DNA from: DATHAP01 sp963762865
GTDB lineage: Bacteria > Actinomycetota > Actinomycetes > JACCUZ01
Direction of reading: 5' to 3'
DNA: 64,000 bases
Assembly (NCBI GenBank): GCA_963762865.1
Contig: CAVXNC010000017.1
Location: forward strand, 67,015-131,014
A model generated the notes under the pieces. It was not told the DNA's origin. It saw only the letters and a list, made by a program, of their open reading frames with translations, and made no database searches. Position 1 is the stretch's first letter, and each line of letters opens with the position of its first letter. A program made the position numbers and the translations under genes. Positions 7,738-16,259 of the stretch are shown one piece after another.

Positions 7738-8472
7738 GTGTCAGCAGCCGCTGTGGTTGAGGTCTTCGACGCGGCAGGGGAGTACGACCGGCAGGTGGCC
7801 CGGCTCGTCGACCTTGGCTACCCGGCGCTGACCGGCCGGTCGACCGCGGACTTCGAAGCGATGCTCGCGCCGCTGCGCGAGACGGTGCTCGGCTGGGCGC
7901 AGGCGATGACTGCACCCACCGCGGAGAGTGTGCCCTTCGTGGTCGTGGTGCCCGCCGGGTTGGTGCCGGCGGCGTCGTCGATGCCGCTGACCAGCCTGCG
8001 CGGCAAGCCCGGCTTCGTCTCAGCCGACACCAGCGACATCGACCGCTTCCTGCCGATCGCCGAGGTGGACGTGCCGGCGGCGGACGCCTACCTGCTGCTC
8101 GGAGTCGAGCGCGGGTCCGAGCTGCGCGACGTGCGGCCCAACGACGCGCTGGTGGCCATCACCGTCCGAGGCCGGACCCCGCTGACCTACGACGAGGGCA
8201 TCGCGCTGGTCACGCTCCGCCCCGAGATGCTGGAGAAGAACCACTGCTTCTCGCTCGTCGCGTCGCGCTGCGGCGACAAAAGGGTCCCCGCGCTCTGGAT
8301 CAGCGGCGGGGCACCGAAGCTCGGTTGGTGCTGGGCGGGCAACCCGCACACCTGGCTCGGCTCCGCTTCCTGCGCCGGGCGCAGCGGTCCGGACTCGCCG
8401 CGGCCAGCGGCCGACGCTCGGACCCGTCAGCCGGTGCGGCGTACGGCCGTCGCCTCGACCTCCACGAGCTGA
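7738..8472 (+). CDS. DUF5701 family protein
   Basis: 244 residues from GTG 7738. Conserved blocks include TSLRGKPGFVSADTSDIDRF, DAYLLLGVERGSELRDVRPN and EKNHCFSLVASRCGDKRVPA, then GGAPKLGWCWAGNPHTWLGS, which I associate with DUF5701, an actinobacterial family of unknown function. The family's conserved part ends near residue 210. The remaining 35 residues (Arg/Ser/Thr-rich) overlap the convergent RidA gene by 46 bases and look like an unselected C-terminal extension, possibly from loss of the original stop. Confidence 0.7.
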   Translation: MSAAAVVEVFDAAGEYDRQVARLVDLGYPALTGRSTADFEAMLAPLRETVLGWAQAMTAPTAESVPFVVVVPAGLVPAASSMPLTSLRGKPGFVSADTSDIDRFLPIAEVDVPAADAYLLLGVERGSELRDVRPNDALVAITVRGRTPLTYDEGIALVTLRPEMLEKNHCFSLVASRCGDKRVPALWISGGAPKLGWCWAGNPHTWLGSASCAGRSGPDSPRPAADARTRQPVRRTAVASTSTS

Positions 8473-8861
8473 CCGGTCCAGCCGAGCGTCGCCACGCCGA
8501 GCAGCGTGCTCGGCGGGTCCCACTCGCCGAACGCGGCGCGCACGACCTCCCAGGCCGCGACGAGGTCGGGCTGGTCGCCGCTCGCGACGTAGACCGTGGT
8601 CCGCACCACGTCGGCCAGGGAGCAGCCGGCCTCGGTCAGGACCGTGGTCAGGTTGGCCATCACCCGACGGGCCTGGGCCGGGATGTCGCCGGGTTCGACC
8701 ACGACCCCGTGCTCGTCGATCGGGCAGGCGCCCGCGGTGAGCACCAGCGACCCGGTGGGCACGACGGTGGCGTAGGCGTAGGGGACGTCGGCATGCATGG
8801 CGGCGGGTCGCACCGTCTCGATGCTCACAGGGCTTTCGGGGTCCACGGGGCTCTCGGTCAC
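8427..8861 (-). CDS. RidA/YjgF family protein
   Basis: 144 residues from GTG 8861 (VTESPVDPESPVSIETVRPA). Family motifs: YAYATVVPTGSLVLTAGACP, then QARRVMANLTTVLTEAGCSL, DVVRTTVYVA and the C-terminal VEVEATAVRR, which holds the conserved E-A-x-A and Arg region. RidA proteins hydrolyse reactive enamine/imine intermediates from PLP enzymes, although many paralogues have other or unknown substrates. The gene is on the same strand and 18 bases downstream of the nitronate monooxygenase gene, suggesting co-transcription. Confidence 0.85.
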   Translation of the reverse strand: MTESPVDPESPVSIETVRPAAMHADVPYAYATVVPTGSLVLTAGACPIDEHGVVVEPGDIPAQARRVMANLTTVLTEAGCSLADVVRTTVYVASGDQPDLVAAWEVVRAAFGEWDPPSTLLGVATLGWTGQLVEVEATAVRRTG

Positions 8862-8878
8862 GGGCGGCAGCCTGCCCG

Positions 8879-9949
8879 TCAGGTGGCCAGTCGCGCGAGG
8901 GAGTTCTCGGTCTCGGTGACGAGTGCGGCCACGAGCTCGCCGGCACTGATGTCGCGTGTCAGCCCCACGCCCTGGCCCGCCCACAGCGACTGCGCCTCGG
9001 CGGTCCCGGCCGCAGCGGCGGCGGTGCGCAGCGGCCGGCTCAGGTAGTTCATGACCGGGAAGTCCGGCACCACGACCGGGTCGCCGTCGTCGAAGGCCCG
9101 GACGTAGGCGTTGGGGAGGCCGCGCGCGGTCCGACCGGAGAAGGCGCTGGTGGTCACCGTGCTCGTCTCGTCAGCGCCGGCAAGCGCCTGCCGGTACGCC
9201 GCCCCGGTGCCCGCCTCGGCGGTGCGCAGGAACGCGGTCCCGAGAGCGGCTGCCTGGGCGCCCAGGGCCAGGGCTGCAGCGACACCGCGACCGTCGGCGA
9301 TGCCACCAGCTGCCATCACCGGCAGGTCGACCGCGTCCACCACCGCCGGCACCAGCGCGACGAGTCCGGGCACGTCACCGGCCCCGCTGCCGAGACCGCC
9401 GCGGTGCCCGCCGGCCTCGGCGCCCTGCGCGACCACCACGTCGACACCGATCTCGGCGAGCCGCCGGGCGTCGTCGGCCGACTGGGCGGTGCCCCCGACC
9501 AGCCGGCCGGCGCCGTGCAGCCGCGCCACCAGGTCGCTGCTCGGGGCGCCGAAGGCGAAGGTCACCAGCCGCACATCGGTGTCGAGCAGCACGTCGAGCT
9601 GCTCAGTCGTGTCCGGCAGACCGCGCGGCTCCTCGGGGAGCTCAGCGGCCAGGCCGAGCTCGGCCGCGACGGCAGCGAGCCGCTCGCGTGCGGCGGCCGC
9701 CTCGTGTCGCCGTGGCGGGGGAGCCAGGAAGAGGTTGACCCCGAAGGGGCGTGCGGTGAGCTCGCGGGTGCGACGTACCGCCTGCTCGAGATCTGCGGGG
9801 TCCAGGTAACCCGCCCCGATGATCCCGAAGGCTCCCGCCTCGCACACCTCGGCGGTCAGCTCCGGTGTCCCCGGCCCGCCGCCCAGCGGTGCCTGCACGA
9901 TCGGCAGGTCGATCCCGAGCAGCCGGGTCAGGTCGTTGGTGCGCCACAT
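8879..9949 (-). CDS. Nitronate monooxygenase (FMN-dependent, NMO/2-nitropropane dioxygenase family)
   Basis: 356 residues. Family features: IDLPIVQAPLGGGPGTPELT at the N-terminus, GAFGIIGAGYLDP, RPFGVNLFL, then VVVAQGAEAGGHRGGLGSGA with the conserved catalytic-region His. DLPVMAAGGIADGRGVAAAL and LGAQAAALGTAFLRTAEA form the FMN phosphate-binding site. ATG 9949 (MWRTNDLTRLLG) is preferred to ATG 9964. These enzymes oxidise propionate-3-nitronate and related nitronates. The neighbouring RidA gene suggests, but does not prove, a joint role in detoxifying reactive metabolites. Confidence 0.88.
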   Translation of the reverse strand: MWRTNDLTRLLGIDLPIVQAPLGGGPGTPELTAEVCEAGAFGIIGAGYLDPADLEQAVRRTRELTARPFGVNLFLAPPPRRHEAAAARERLAAVAAELGLAAELPEEPRGLPDTTEQLDVLLDTDVRLVTFAFGAPSSDLVARLHGAGRLVGGTAQSADDARRLAEIGVDVVVAQGAEAGGHRGGLGSGAGDVPGLVALVPAVVDAVDLPVMAAGGIADGRGVAAALALGAQAAALGTAFLRTAEAGTGAAYRQALAGADETSTVTTSAFSGRTARGLPNAYVRAFDDGDPVVVPDFPVMNYLSRPLRTAAAAAGTAEAQSLWAGQGVGLTRDISAGELVAALVTETENSLARLAT

Positions 9950-9991
9950 GCCGCCATCCTGCATCCGGGCTTCCGGCGGTCGAACCGGTGG

Positions 9992-10840
9992 TCAGCGTCG
10001 CGGCGCCGGCTGCTGCTCTTCGGGGATCCGCAGGCCGGCCAGCTGGTGGCCGGTGGCGACCAGCCGTCCGGTCGAGTCCCAGACGTCGCACTCCTCGTCG
10101 ACGCGGCCGCCCGACACATGGCGCACCCGCTGCCGCACGGCGAGCGGGCCCGGCGCGGGCGCTGCGCGTACGTGGCAGGTCAGCTCGAGAGTCGGCACCC
10201 AGCCGGTGCTGCCGAGGTCGAAGGTCGCCGGCGGGAGCGCATCGACCAGCATCAGCAGGGCCAGCGGGTCCGGCTCCCGACCGTCGTCGAAGGTCACCCA
10301 GCCGCGCAGCTCCCCGTGTCCGCTCGGCCGCCCGACTGCCCAGCCCATGACTGCCGGGTCCATGTTCTCGGCGAGGACGCCCATCAACGGCACCTCGAAG
10401 CCCGGGCCCTGCACCGGCAGCCGCGGGCATGCCTCGAGTGGTGGCAGCTCGACCGCCGGCACGCCGTCCCACCAGACGTCGCCGTCGAGCGCTCCCACAC
10501 TGACCAGCGCCTCGACGCAGGTCTCGCCGCCGGACACCAGGGCTGTGCGGACCTGCGCGACCGTCCGCCCGGACCGCAGCACCGTCGCCGTCACCTGGGC
10601 CGGTCCTGGTGACGGCGCGCGCAGGAAGTGCGCGCTCGCCGCCATCGGGTGCGGGTGGCCGGGGTTGCCCGCCGCAGCGACGGCGGCCCTGCCGAGCACT
10701 GCGAGCAGGTAGCCGCCGTTGAGCTTCCCCCCGATGCTCCACTGCGGGTCGAGGTCGACCTCGAAGGAGATGTCGTACGTCGCGCCGGCTGGTGCCGACG
10801 CGGCCGGACGCAGTGCCGTGGCGTGCTCGAAGCCGGCCAT
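9992..10840 (-). CDS. TesB-like double-hotdog acyl-CoA thioesterase
   Basis: 282 residues from ATG 10840 with a strong GGAGGAGAGG site upstream. The N-terminal hotdog has WSIGGKLNGGYLLAVLGRAA and SAHFLRAPSPGPAQV. The C-terminal hotdog has DALPPATFDLGSTGWVPTLE and a LAVRQRVRHVSGGRVDEECD segment. This matches actinobacterial thioesterase-family (Acyl-CoA_TE / 4HBT_3) proteins. The gene faces away from the nucleoside hydrolase across a 73-base divergent promoter region. Confidence 0.82.
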   Translation of the reverse strand: MAGFEHATALRPAASAPAGATYDISFEVDLDPQWSIGGKLNGGYLLAVLGRAAVAAAGNPGHPHPMAASAHFLRAPSPGPAQVTATVLRSGRTVAQVRTALVSGGETCVEALVSVGALDGDVWWDGVPAVELPPLEACPRLPVQGPGFEVPLMGVLAENMDPAVMGWAVGRPSGHGELRGWVTFDDGREPDPLALLMLVDALPPATFDLGSTGWVPTLELTCHVRAAPAPGPLAVRQRVRHVSGGRVDEECDVWDSTGRLVATGHQLAGLRIPEEQQPAPRR

Positions 10841-10913
10841 CGCCTCTCCTCCAGGTGCCGCGCGGAGCCTACGGTGACGGGCACGACCGACCGGCGGGAG
10901 GTGACGGCGGAGC

Positions 10914-11840
10914 GTGCTGGTGCACGTGGACACCGACATCGGCGGCGACCCTGACGACGTCGCTGCCCTGGCCATGCTCGCAGGCTGGCCCGGTGTCGAG
11001 CTCGTCGGCGTGACCACGACCATCGACCCCGGCGGCGTGCGCGCCGGCTACGCCCGGCACTGCCTCGACCTGCTCGGGCTCCGCGACGTACCGGTTGTTG
11101 CTGGGGTGGAGGCGACACTGACCGACGGCCGACGTGTGGACCCCCTGCCGCAGCTGTGGCCGGGAGGGATCGCACCGCGTCCGGCACCGGCGAGTGCTGC
11201 GTCCGAGCTGCTGGTCGACTCCGTGCGCCGGGGCGCGGTCGTCGTCACCATCGGGCCGCTCAGCACCGTCGCGCGACTCGAGCAGCAACGGCCGGGCATC
11301 CTGGCCGACGCCAGGCTGGTCGTCATGGGTGGCTGGCTCCGTACGCCTGACGACGGGTTGCCGGCGCGCGGACCGGACCAGGACTTCAACGTCGCCTGCG
11401 ACGTCGAGGCGGCGCGCACAGTCCTGGACTCCGCCGGCGAGCTGACGGTGGTGACACTCGTGGAGACGCTCCGCACCCACCTGCGGACCGGGCACCTGCC
11501 GCGGCTGCGGGCCGTCGGCCCGATCGGCGAGCTGCTGGCCGACCAGGCGGAGGCGTACGCCGTGCTGCGCGACCACCGGCGACTCGCTGCCGAGCACGGC
11601 GGGTTGCCCGACGACCTGCTGGTCTTCCTGCACGACCCGCTCGCCTGTGCCGTCGCCGTCGGCTGGCCTGGCGTCCGGCTCGAGGAGCGGGCGCTGATGG
11701 TGGAGACGGCGGGACGGGGGCTGCGGTTGGTGCCGGGGGAGGCCGGGCGCCCGGTCCGGGTGGTCGCCGAGTTGGACGCCGAGCGCTTCGCCGACCGATG
11801 GCTGACCGCGACGGTGGCGTCGGCGGGCCGTGACGGTTAG
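10914..11840 (+). CDS. Inosine-uridine-type nucleoside hydrolase
   Basis: 308 residues. It opens with the signature calcium/ribose-binding motif VDTDIGGDPDDVAALAM, close to the DTDxGxDDxxA consensus. Further family segments are VITIGPLSTVAR (as VVTIGPLSTVARLEQQ), GPDQDFNVACDVEAARTVL and HDPLACAVAVGWP, containing the late His/Asp of the active site. It cleaves ribonucleosides to base and ribose, by family. GTG 10914 follows GGGAGG at an acceptable distance. A small G/C hairpin (agcccg/cgggct) directly follows the stop. Confidence 0.85.
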   Translation: MLVHVDTDIGGDPDDVAALAMLAGWPGVELVGVTTTIDPGGVRAGYARHCLDLLGLRDVPVVAGVEATLTDGRRVDPLPQLWPGGIAPRPAPASAASELLVDSVRRGAVVVTIGPLSTVARLEQQRPGILADARLVVMGGWLRTPDDGLPARGPDQDFNVACDVEAARTVLDSAGELTVVTLVETLRTHLRTGHLPRLRAVGPIGELLADQAEAYAVLRDHRRLAAEHGGLPDDLLVFLHDPLACAVAVGWPGVRLEERALMVETAGRGLRLVPGEAGRPVRVVAELDAERFADRWLTATVASAGRDG

Positions 11841-11848
11841 CCCGTTCG

Positions 11849-11869
11849 GGCTATGTCATAGCCGACATA
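11849..11869. promoter_or_regulatory. Overlapping palindromes upstream of the secreted peptidase
   Basis: GGCTATG-T-CATAGCC (11849-11863) overlaps TATGTC-ATAGCC-GACATA (11852-11869). The two pairings exclude each other. They lie in the 195-base gap before the peptidase start at 12036. They could be a regulator operator or part of a terminator/antiterminator pair. The remainder of the gap (11870-11960) is relatively A/T-rich and presumably contains the promoter. Confidence 0.4.
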
Positions 11870-12035
11870 CCTCATAAATCGAAGATCGTTGTTATCCGAT
11901 CGTGACACTCGACCGTCTGGTCGGTATCGCAACCGTTTGATGAAGTGACCCCTGGCCCGACCGGGCCGCTGCGAGATCAGCCATGGAGCCCCGAGCAAAC
12001 CGCGGGGGCGTCGTGCGACCAGGAGGCTCATCCAG

Positions 12036-14180
12036 GTGCGTAGATCACTCAAGCCACTCATCAGTGCTGTGGCGGCGGTCGGGACGGCCGTCGCCCTTGC
12101 CGGGCTCGGCGCGACCGGCGCCAGTGCCGCCAACTCAGGGGTCGCCGGCGACGCCGTGATCCAGCTCGACATCAACGACAGCGCCGCGGGCGGCACTTAC
12201 CAGGAGTCCTTCACCAAGGTCTACGGCGGTGTGGCCCCGAGTGGCACGCCGGTGTACATCTACGTCCCGACGGAGTACGCCGACCAGCTGGGGACGAGCC
12301 CGTCGGGCATCCGCAGCATGGACCCGCTGAAGGACTGGAACCCCGCCGACACGTTCACGCCGTGCGCCGAGAAGTCGGCTGCCGACTACGTCGTGACGCA
12401 GGAGGACATCAACACGCTCGGTGACGAGCTGGCGAGCCACATCCTGGCGATCGACGAGGCGCACTACGGTGCCCTGCAGCCGGCCGACCCCGGGAATCCG
12501 GCCACCAAGGCGCTCGTGACGATCGTCTACGACCTGCACGACGACGGCATGTACAACTGCGCCGAGACGACCTACACCGCCGGATACTTCGCACCGGAGT
12601 ACATCGACGAGGCGAAGATGAACGTCATGGCCCTCGACGCCTACGACTGGGCCAACCGCATCGGCGACCAGACGGGCAACCCCGACGGTCGGTCCGAGCT
12701 CTACGAGGGCGTCATCGCCCACGAGCTCGAGCACCTGCTGCACAACTACAGCGACCCGGGCGAGCTGTCGTGGGTGGACGAGGGTCTGGCCGACTTCGCG
12801 GTCTTCCTCAACGGCTACGACGTCGGTGGCTCGCACCTCAGCAACCAGCAGGTCTTCCACCGCGAGACGTCGCTGACGCGGTGGGGAGGAAGCCTCGCGA
12901 ACTACGGGGCTGCCTACACCTACTTCCAGTACCTGTGGGAGCAGGCCGGCGGCAACGGCCCGGGCGACCACAACGGAAGCGAAGCCGGGAACGGGACATA
13001 CGAGCCTGACGGCCAGTACGACGCGGCGGCCGGCGACCTGCTCATCAAGCTGATCTTCCAGAACCAGGGCGACGGGATGACCGGTGTCCAGGCCGCGATC
13101 GATGCTTACAACAACGCACCCGGCACGACCGACCTGCGGTCGGCCAAGGCCCTGTTCAAGGACTGGGCCGTGGCGGTCTACCTCGACGACGAGAACTCCG
13201 ACGTCTTCGACATCAAGGCCGTCGACTTCGGTGACCCGGACTTCACGCCGTGGACGATCGACATCGCGAACGACGAGTTCTGGGGCAACCGTGGGCAGTA
13301 CAACGGCTCGACCCCGGAGGGTCGCTTCGCGAACTCGCCGAAGGTCCCGCTCCAGTCGGCCCTGCCGTTCGGCACGTCCTACGAGACGTTCCGAAACCCC
13401 GGCAAGACGTTCCAGCTGGACTTCTCCGCGCCGGCTGAGTCGCGGGTGGCGCCGCACTCCGAGCCAACTCACTGGTACGCCGGGTACGCCAGCCAGTCCG
13501 ACCACGTGCTCGGTGTCGACAGCGCGGTCGCGGAGGGCCAGACCCTCGACTTCTGGACCTGGTACTTCATCGAGGACGGCTGGGACTACGGCTTCGTCGA
13601 GGCCAAGGTCGGCGGGGTGTGGCAGACCGTGCCGCTCGTCGACGACCAGGGCGCCACGGTGACGACGGACACCAACCCGCACGACAACAACGAGGAGGGC
13701 AACGGCCTCACCGGGACCTCCGGCGGCGCCTACTTCGTGGACGAGCCGGAGTACATCCACCTGTCGGCGACCCTGCCGCCCGGCACCACGGATGTCCAGT
13801 TCCGGTACTCGACCGACGCCGCCTACCTCGACACCGGGTGGTTCGTGGACGACGTCAAGGTCAACGGGGCGGCGGCGACGGTCACGTCGGAGTCCGGCTG
13901 GTTCGAGACGAACGGCGTGCAGCACAACGACTGGTCGGTGCAGCTGATCTCGAGCTGCGACCTCACGCCGGCCGGGCCGTCCGACGGCGAGTCCGTGGTC
14001 GACGGCTACTACCTGTACCGCTTCAGCGGCACGGAGATCTCGGAGTCGTTCACCAAGTGCTCGTCCCAGAGCACCTTCACGGCAGTCATCTCCAACCTGC
14101 CGTCCGGTGATCTGGACGTGCTCGACGCGCCGTACACCTTCCGGGTGACCAACACGGCCGCCAAGGCGCAGAAGCAGTAA
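12036..14180 (+). CDS. Secreted zinc metallopeptidase with immune-inhibitor-A-like C-terminal module
   Basis: 714 residues. Signal peptide at 1-32 (ALAGLGATGASAAN). Zinc site H229-E-L-E-H233 with a likely third ligand Glu249 in WVDEGLADF, a gluzincin-type spacing. The catalytic domain spans about 60-390. Residues 430-615 form an all-beta module with LDFWTWYFIEDGWDYGFVEA and DTGWFVDDVKVNG, as in the MAM/jelly-roll-like part of immune inhibitor A proteins. A C-terminal segment with two Cys pairs follows. GTG 12036 has AGGAGG upstream. A strong hairpin terminator follows. The substrate is unknown; an extracellular nutritional or cell-wall-protein role is inferred. Confidence 0.8.
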   Translation: MRRSLKPLISAVAAVGTAVALAGLGATGASAANSGVAGDAVIQLDINDSAAGGTYQESFTKVYGGVAPSGTPVYIYVPTEYADQLGTSPSGIRSMDPLKDWNPADTFTPCAEKSAADYVVTQEDINTLGDELASHILAIDEAHYGALQPADPGNPATKALVTIVYDLHDDGMYNCAETTYTAGYFAPEYIDEAKMNVMALDAYDWANRIGDQTGNPDGRSELYEGVIAHELEHLLHNYSDPGELSWVDEGLADFAVFLNGYDVGGSHLSNQQVFHRETSLTRWGGSLANYGAAYTYFQYLWEQAGGNGPGDHNGSEAGNGTYEPDGQYDAAAGDLLIKLIFQNQGDGMTGVQAAIDAYNNAPGTTDLRSAKALFKDWAVAVYLDDENSDVFDIKAVDFGDPDFTPWTIDIANDEFWGNRGQYNGSTPEGRFANSPKVPLQSALPFGTSYETFRNPGKTFQLDFSAPAESRVAPHSEPTHWYAGYASQSDHVLGVDSAVAEGQTLDFWTWYFIEDGWDYGFVEAKVGGVWQTVPLVDDQGATVTTDTNPHDNNEEGNGLTGTSGGAYFVDEPEYIHLSATLPPGTTDVQFRYSTDAAYLDTGWFVDDVKVNGAAATVTSESGWFETNGVQHNDWSVQLISSCDLTPAGPSDGESVVDGYYLYRFSGTEISESFTKCSSQSTFTAVISNLPSGDLDVLDAPYTFRVTNTAAKAQKQ

Positions 14181-14205
14181 CGGTTCGGCGCACAGCCGGC
14201 TGACG

Positions 14206-14238
14206 AGGGCCGGGTCCGCACACAGCGGGCCCGGCCCT
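14206..14238 (+). terminator. Terminator hairpin after the secreted peptidase
   Basis: Arms 14206-14219 and 14225-14238 pair over 14 positions with one G-T wobble and a five-base loop (acaca). It starts 26 bases after the stop codon. A short T/C stretch follows. It should isolate the peptidase gene from the DUF3224-MarR unit. Confidence 0.7.
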
Positions 14239-14302
14239 TCGCCGTGTGCGCCGACTCGAGATCGCGCCTTCCGGCCACCGGCCGCCTGGACATGTGCATG
14301 AG

Positions 14303-14319
14303 TCACACATATGTTGTGA
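14303..14319. promoter_or_regulatory. Candidate MarR operator, TCACA-N7-TGTGA
   Basis: A dyad (TCACA at 14303-14307, TGTGA at 14315-14319) in an A/T-richer stretch 57 bases before the DUF3224 start. The MarR gene is the second gene of the same unit, so autoregulation through this site is plausible. Confidence 0.4.
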
Positions 14320-14375
14320 TGAAGGGACGATTCGGACACTCCGTCTGGACCCGACATCGACCACAGGAGGACCGC

Positions 14376-14774
14376 GTGACCACCACCGCCAAGGCCACCT
14401 TCGCGATCAGCGGCTGGGAGGAGGACGTCTACGCCGAGCTCGGCGGGGAGTCGAAGCTCTCCAAGGCCGATGTCGCCCAGACCTTCTCCGGCGACATCGA
14501 GGGCGAGGGCGCGGTCACCTGGCTGATGGCCTACACCGCGGAGAAGTACGCGGAGTACGTCGGCATCCAGCGGATCAGCGGCACCCTCGGCGGCAAGCAG
14601 GGCAGCTTCCTGCTCACGACCAGCGGCGCCTACGACGGCTCGGTCGCCGAGGGCACCTGGACCGTGGTCGCCGGATCGGGCACCGAGGACCTCGCGGGGC
14701 TGACCGGCACCGGGACCTTCAAGGCACCCCTCGCGGGCGAGCCCGAAGTCACCCTCGACTACGACTTGGGCTGA
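14376..14774 (+). CDS. DUF3224 family protein
   Basis: 132 residues from GTG 14376, preceded by AGGAGG. Conserved features are AISGWEEDVYAE, LSKADVAQTFSGDIEGEGAV, YVGIQRISGTLGGKQGSFLL and GTWTVVAGSGTEDLAGLTGT. This is the ten-stranded barrel-like fold of DUF3224 (related to allene oxide cyclase-like barrels). The molecular function is unknown. The MarR gene follows by 34 bases on the same strand, and DUF3224 genes are often near regulators. The pair is probably controlled from the dyad at 14303-14319. Confidence 0.85.
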   Translation: MTTTAKATFAISGWEEDVYAELGGESKLSKADVAQTFSGDIEGEGAVTWLMAYTAEKYAEYVGIQRISGTLGGKQGSFLLTTSGAYDGSVAEGTWTVVAGSGTEDLAGLTGTGTFKAPLAGEPEVTLDYDLG

Positions 14775-14808
14775 CCGGGGCTCGGGCAGCAGGAACGTCG
14801 GGACCGTC

Positions 14809-15330
14809 GTGGACCGCACCGCGAACCTCCTCGGCGCGCTGAGCCTTGTCGTCGCCGACCGGATGACCGACGCGCTCGAGGACGTCTCGAGCCAGTCCCT
14901 GACCACGGCGACCGCGCTCTCGGCCCTGCACGACTTCCTCGACGAGCCGTCAGTCGACCTGCTGCGGCAGGTCCTCGGGCTGACGTCCTCGGGGACCGTC
15001 CGCCTGGTCGACCGGCTCGTCGAGGCGGGCTACGTCCGTCGGGGCACCGGCCCCGACGGACGCACGACCGCGGTGCGGCTCACCGCCGCCGGTCGCCGCG
15101 CTGCCGCCCGGGTCGCGGCGGCCCGCGGCCAGGTCCTCGACGAGGCGCTGTCCTCGCTTCCCGCCCGCGAGCGCGCGGCGTTCGAGCGGTCGCTCGGCAC
15201 GGTGCTGGTCGGGATGATGCGCGGCCCGGGCGCTACCCGCTGGATCTGCCGGCTCTGCGACACCGGCGCCTGCGGGCGCCCGGAGGGGCGATGCCCGGTC
15301 GCAGCAGAGGCGACCCGCCGCTACGGCTGA
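14809..15330 (+). CDS. MarR-family transcriptional regulator with Cys-rich tail
   Basis: 173 residues from GTG 14809. The winged helix is recognisable as LLRQVLGLTSSGTVRLVDRL (recognition helix region) and VRRGTGPDGRTTAVRLTAAG (wing). Dimerisation helices flank it. The tail WICRLCDTGACGRPEGRCPV contains four cysteines, which suggests metal or redox sensing and is known in a subgroup of actinobacterial MarR proteins. It overlaps the convergent hydrolase gene by ten bases. Likely target: its own operon with DUF3224. Confidence 0.85.
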   Translation: MDRTANLLGALSLVVADRMTDALEDVSSQSLTTATALSALHDFLDEPSVDLLRQVLGLTSSGTVRLVDRLVEAGYVRRGTGPDGRTTAVRLTAAGRRAAARVAAARGQVLDEALSSLPARERAAFERSLGTVLVGMMRGPGATRWICRLCDTGACGRPEGRCPVAAEATRRYG

Positions 15331-16259
15331 GGCAGGACCTCGTCGAGCGCTGGTGGCAGCCAGGTGTCGAAGTCGTCGGGGTAGTCGTGGCCGACCCCGT
15401 CCACGACCTCCAGTCGTACGCCCGGCAGGTGCTCGAGTGCCTCCCGGGTGGTCGGCAGCAGGTCGTCGTCGGCGCCGATGACGACGACACCGACCGGCTG
15501 GTGGATCGCGCCGGACGTCTGCTCCCGCCAGACCGCGGGGGCCACCGCCACAACCCCGGCGACCGGAGTCGGCTGCGCACCCAGCGCCCAGAGAAGCGCG
15601 GCGCGGGCGCCGGCGGAGAAGCCACCCGCGACGACGGGCAACTCGCGGTCGGCCTTGCTCATGGTCGCCAGTGCGGCCGCGATGTCGACCGTCGCCGCGT
15701 CCGTGTCCGGCCACGTCCGGTAGGTCGGCGTGCTCAGCTGCGACGAGTCGACGGCGACCAGCAGGAAGCCGTGCTCGACGGCGGCCGACCAGCGGACCGC
15801 GGCGGCGGCGGCGTCCTGACCGGCGCCGTGCAGCACGACCAGCACGCCGCGCGTCGTCGCCGGGCTCACAGGGCGGTGCACAACCGGCGGTCTCGCGTGC
15901 GCCGCAGCCTGCGCAGCGGTGCTGCGCGCGGTCGCCCCTGCGACCAGGTCGTCGAAGCCAGGCAGGCCGCGGACGGCCGCCAGGTCCTCGTCATCGAGCA
16001 GCAGCCGCGGGTGCCACCAGGCGCCGTCGGCGGCAGCACCCTGCAGGTCGCGCAACGCGGCGGCCGGGTTGCCCGCCAGGGCATGCAGGCAGGCGGCGAG
16101 GTGAGCCAGGTCGGAGCCGTACGTGGGCAGGGAACCCCGCTCGGCCCGGATCACGGCCAGCGCGGCGGCGTACTCCTCCTGCTCGTAGAGCGCGCCGACC
16201 CGAGCGCTCACGACGGCGTAGCGCGCGGCCTCGCCCTGGTCCGCGGACCGTTCGGTCAC
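15321..16259 (-). CDS. Alpha/beta hydrolase (dienelactone/phospholipase-type esterase) with N-terminal TPR-like region
   Basis: 312 residues from GTG 16259. Residues 1-110 form helical TPR-like repeats (YEQEEYAAALAVIRAERGSL, LAHLAACLHALAGNPAAALR). From about 135 there is an alpha/beta hydrolase: strand GVLVVLHGAGQDAAAA, nucleophile Ser in VAGGFSAGARAALLWALG (G-F-S-A-G), an acid in VIGADDDLLP, and His in DGVGHDYPDDF. The start codon overlaps the stop of the upstream DUF2203 gene (GTGA), so translation is coupled. Substrate unknown. Confidence 0.78.
   Translation of the reverse strand: MTERSADQGEAARYAVVSARVGALYEQEEYAAALAVIRAERGSLPTYGSDLAHLAACLHALAGNPAAALRDLQGAAADGAWWHPRLLLDDEDLAAVRGLPGFDDLVAGATARSTAAQAAAHARPPVVHRPVSPATTRGVLVVLHGAGQDAAAAAVRWSAAVEHGFLLVAVDSSQLSTPTYRTWPDTDAATVDIAAALATMSKADRELPVVAGGFSAGARAALLWALGAQPTPVAGVVAVAPAVWREQTSGAIHQPVGVVVIGADDDLLPTTREALEHLPGVRLEVVDGVGHDYPDDFDTWLPPALDEVLPQP

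Noticed and set aside
7738..8472. Frameshift as cause of the DUF5701 C-terminal extension
   Set aside because: The domain is complete before the extension, and a lost stop codon is simpler; no conserved residues appear in another frame.
12135..14906. 923-residue minus-strand open frame
   Set aside because: Antisense shadow of the secreted peptidase and DUF3224 genes.
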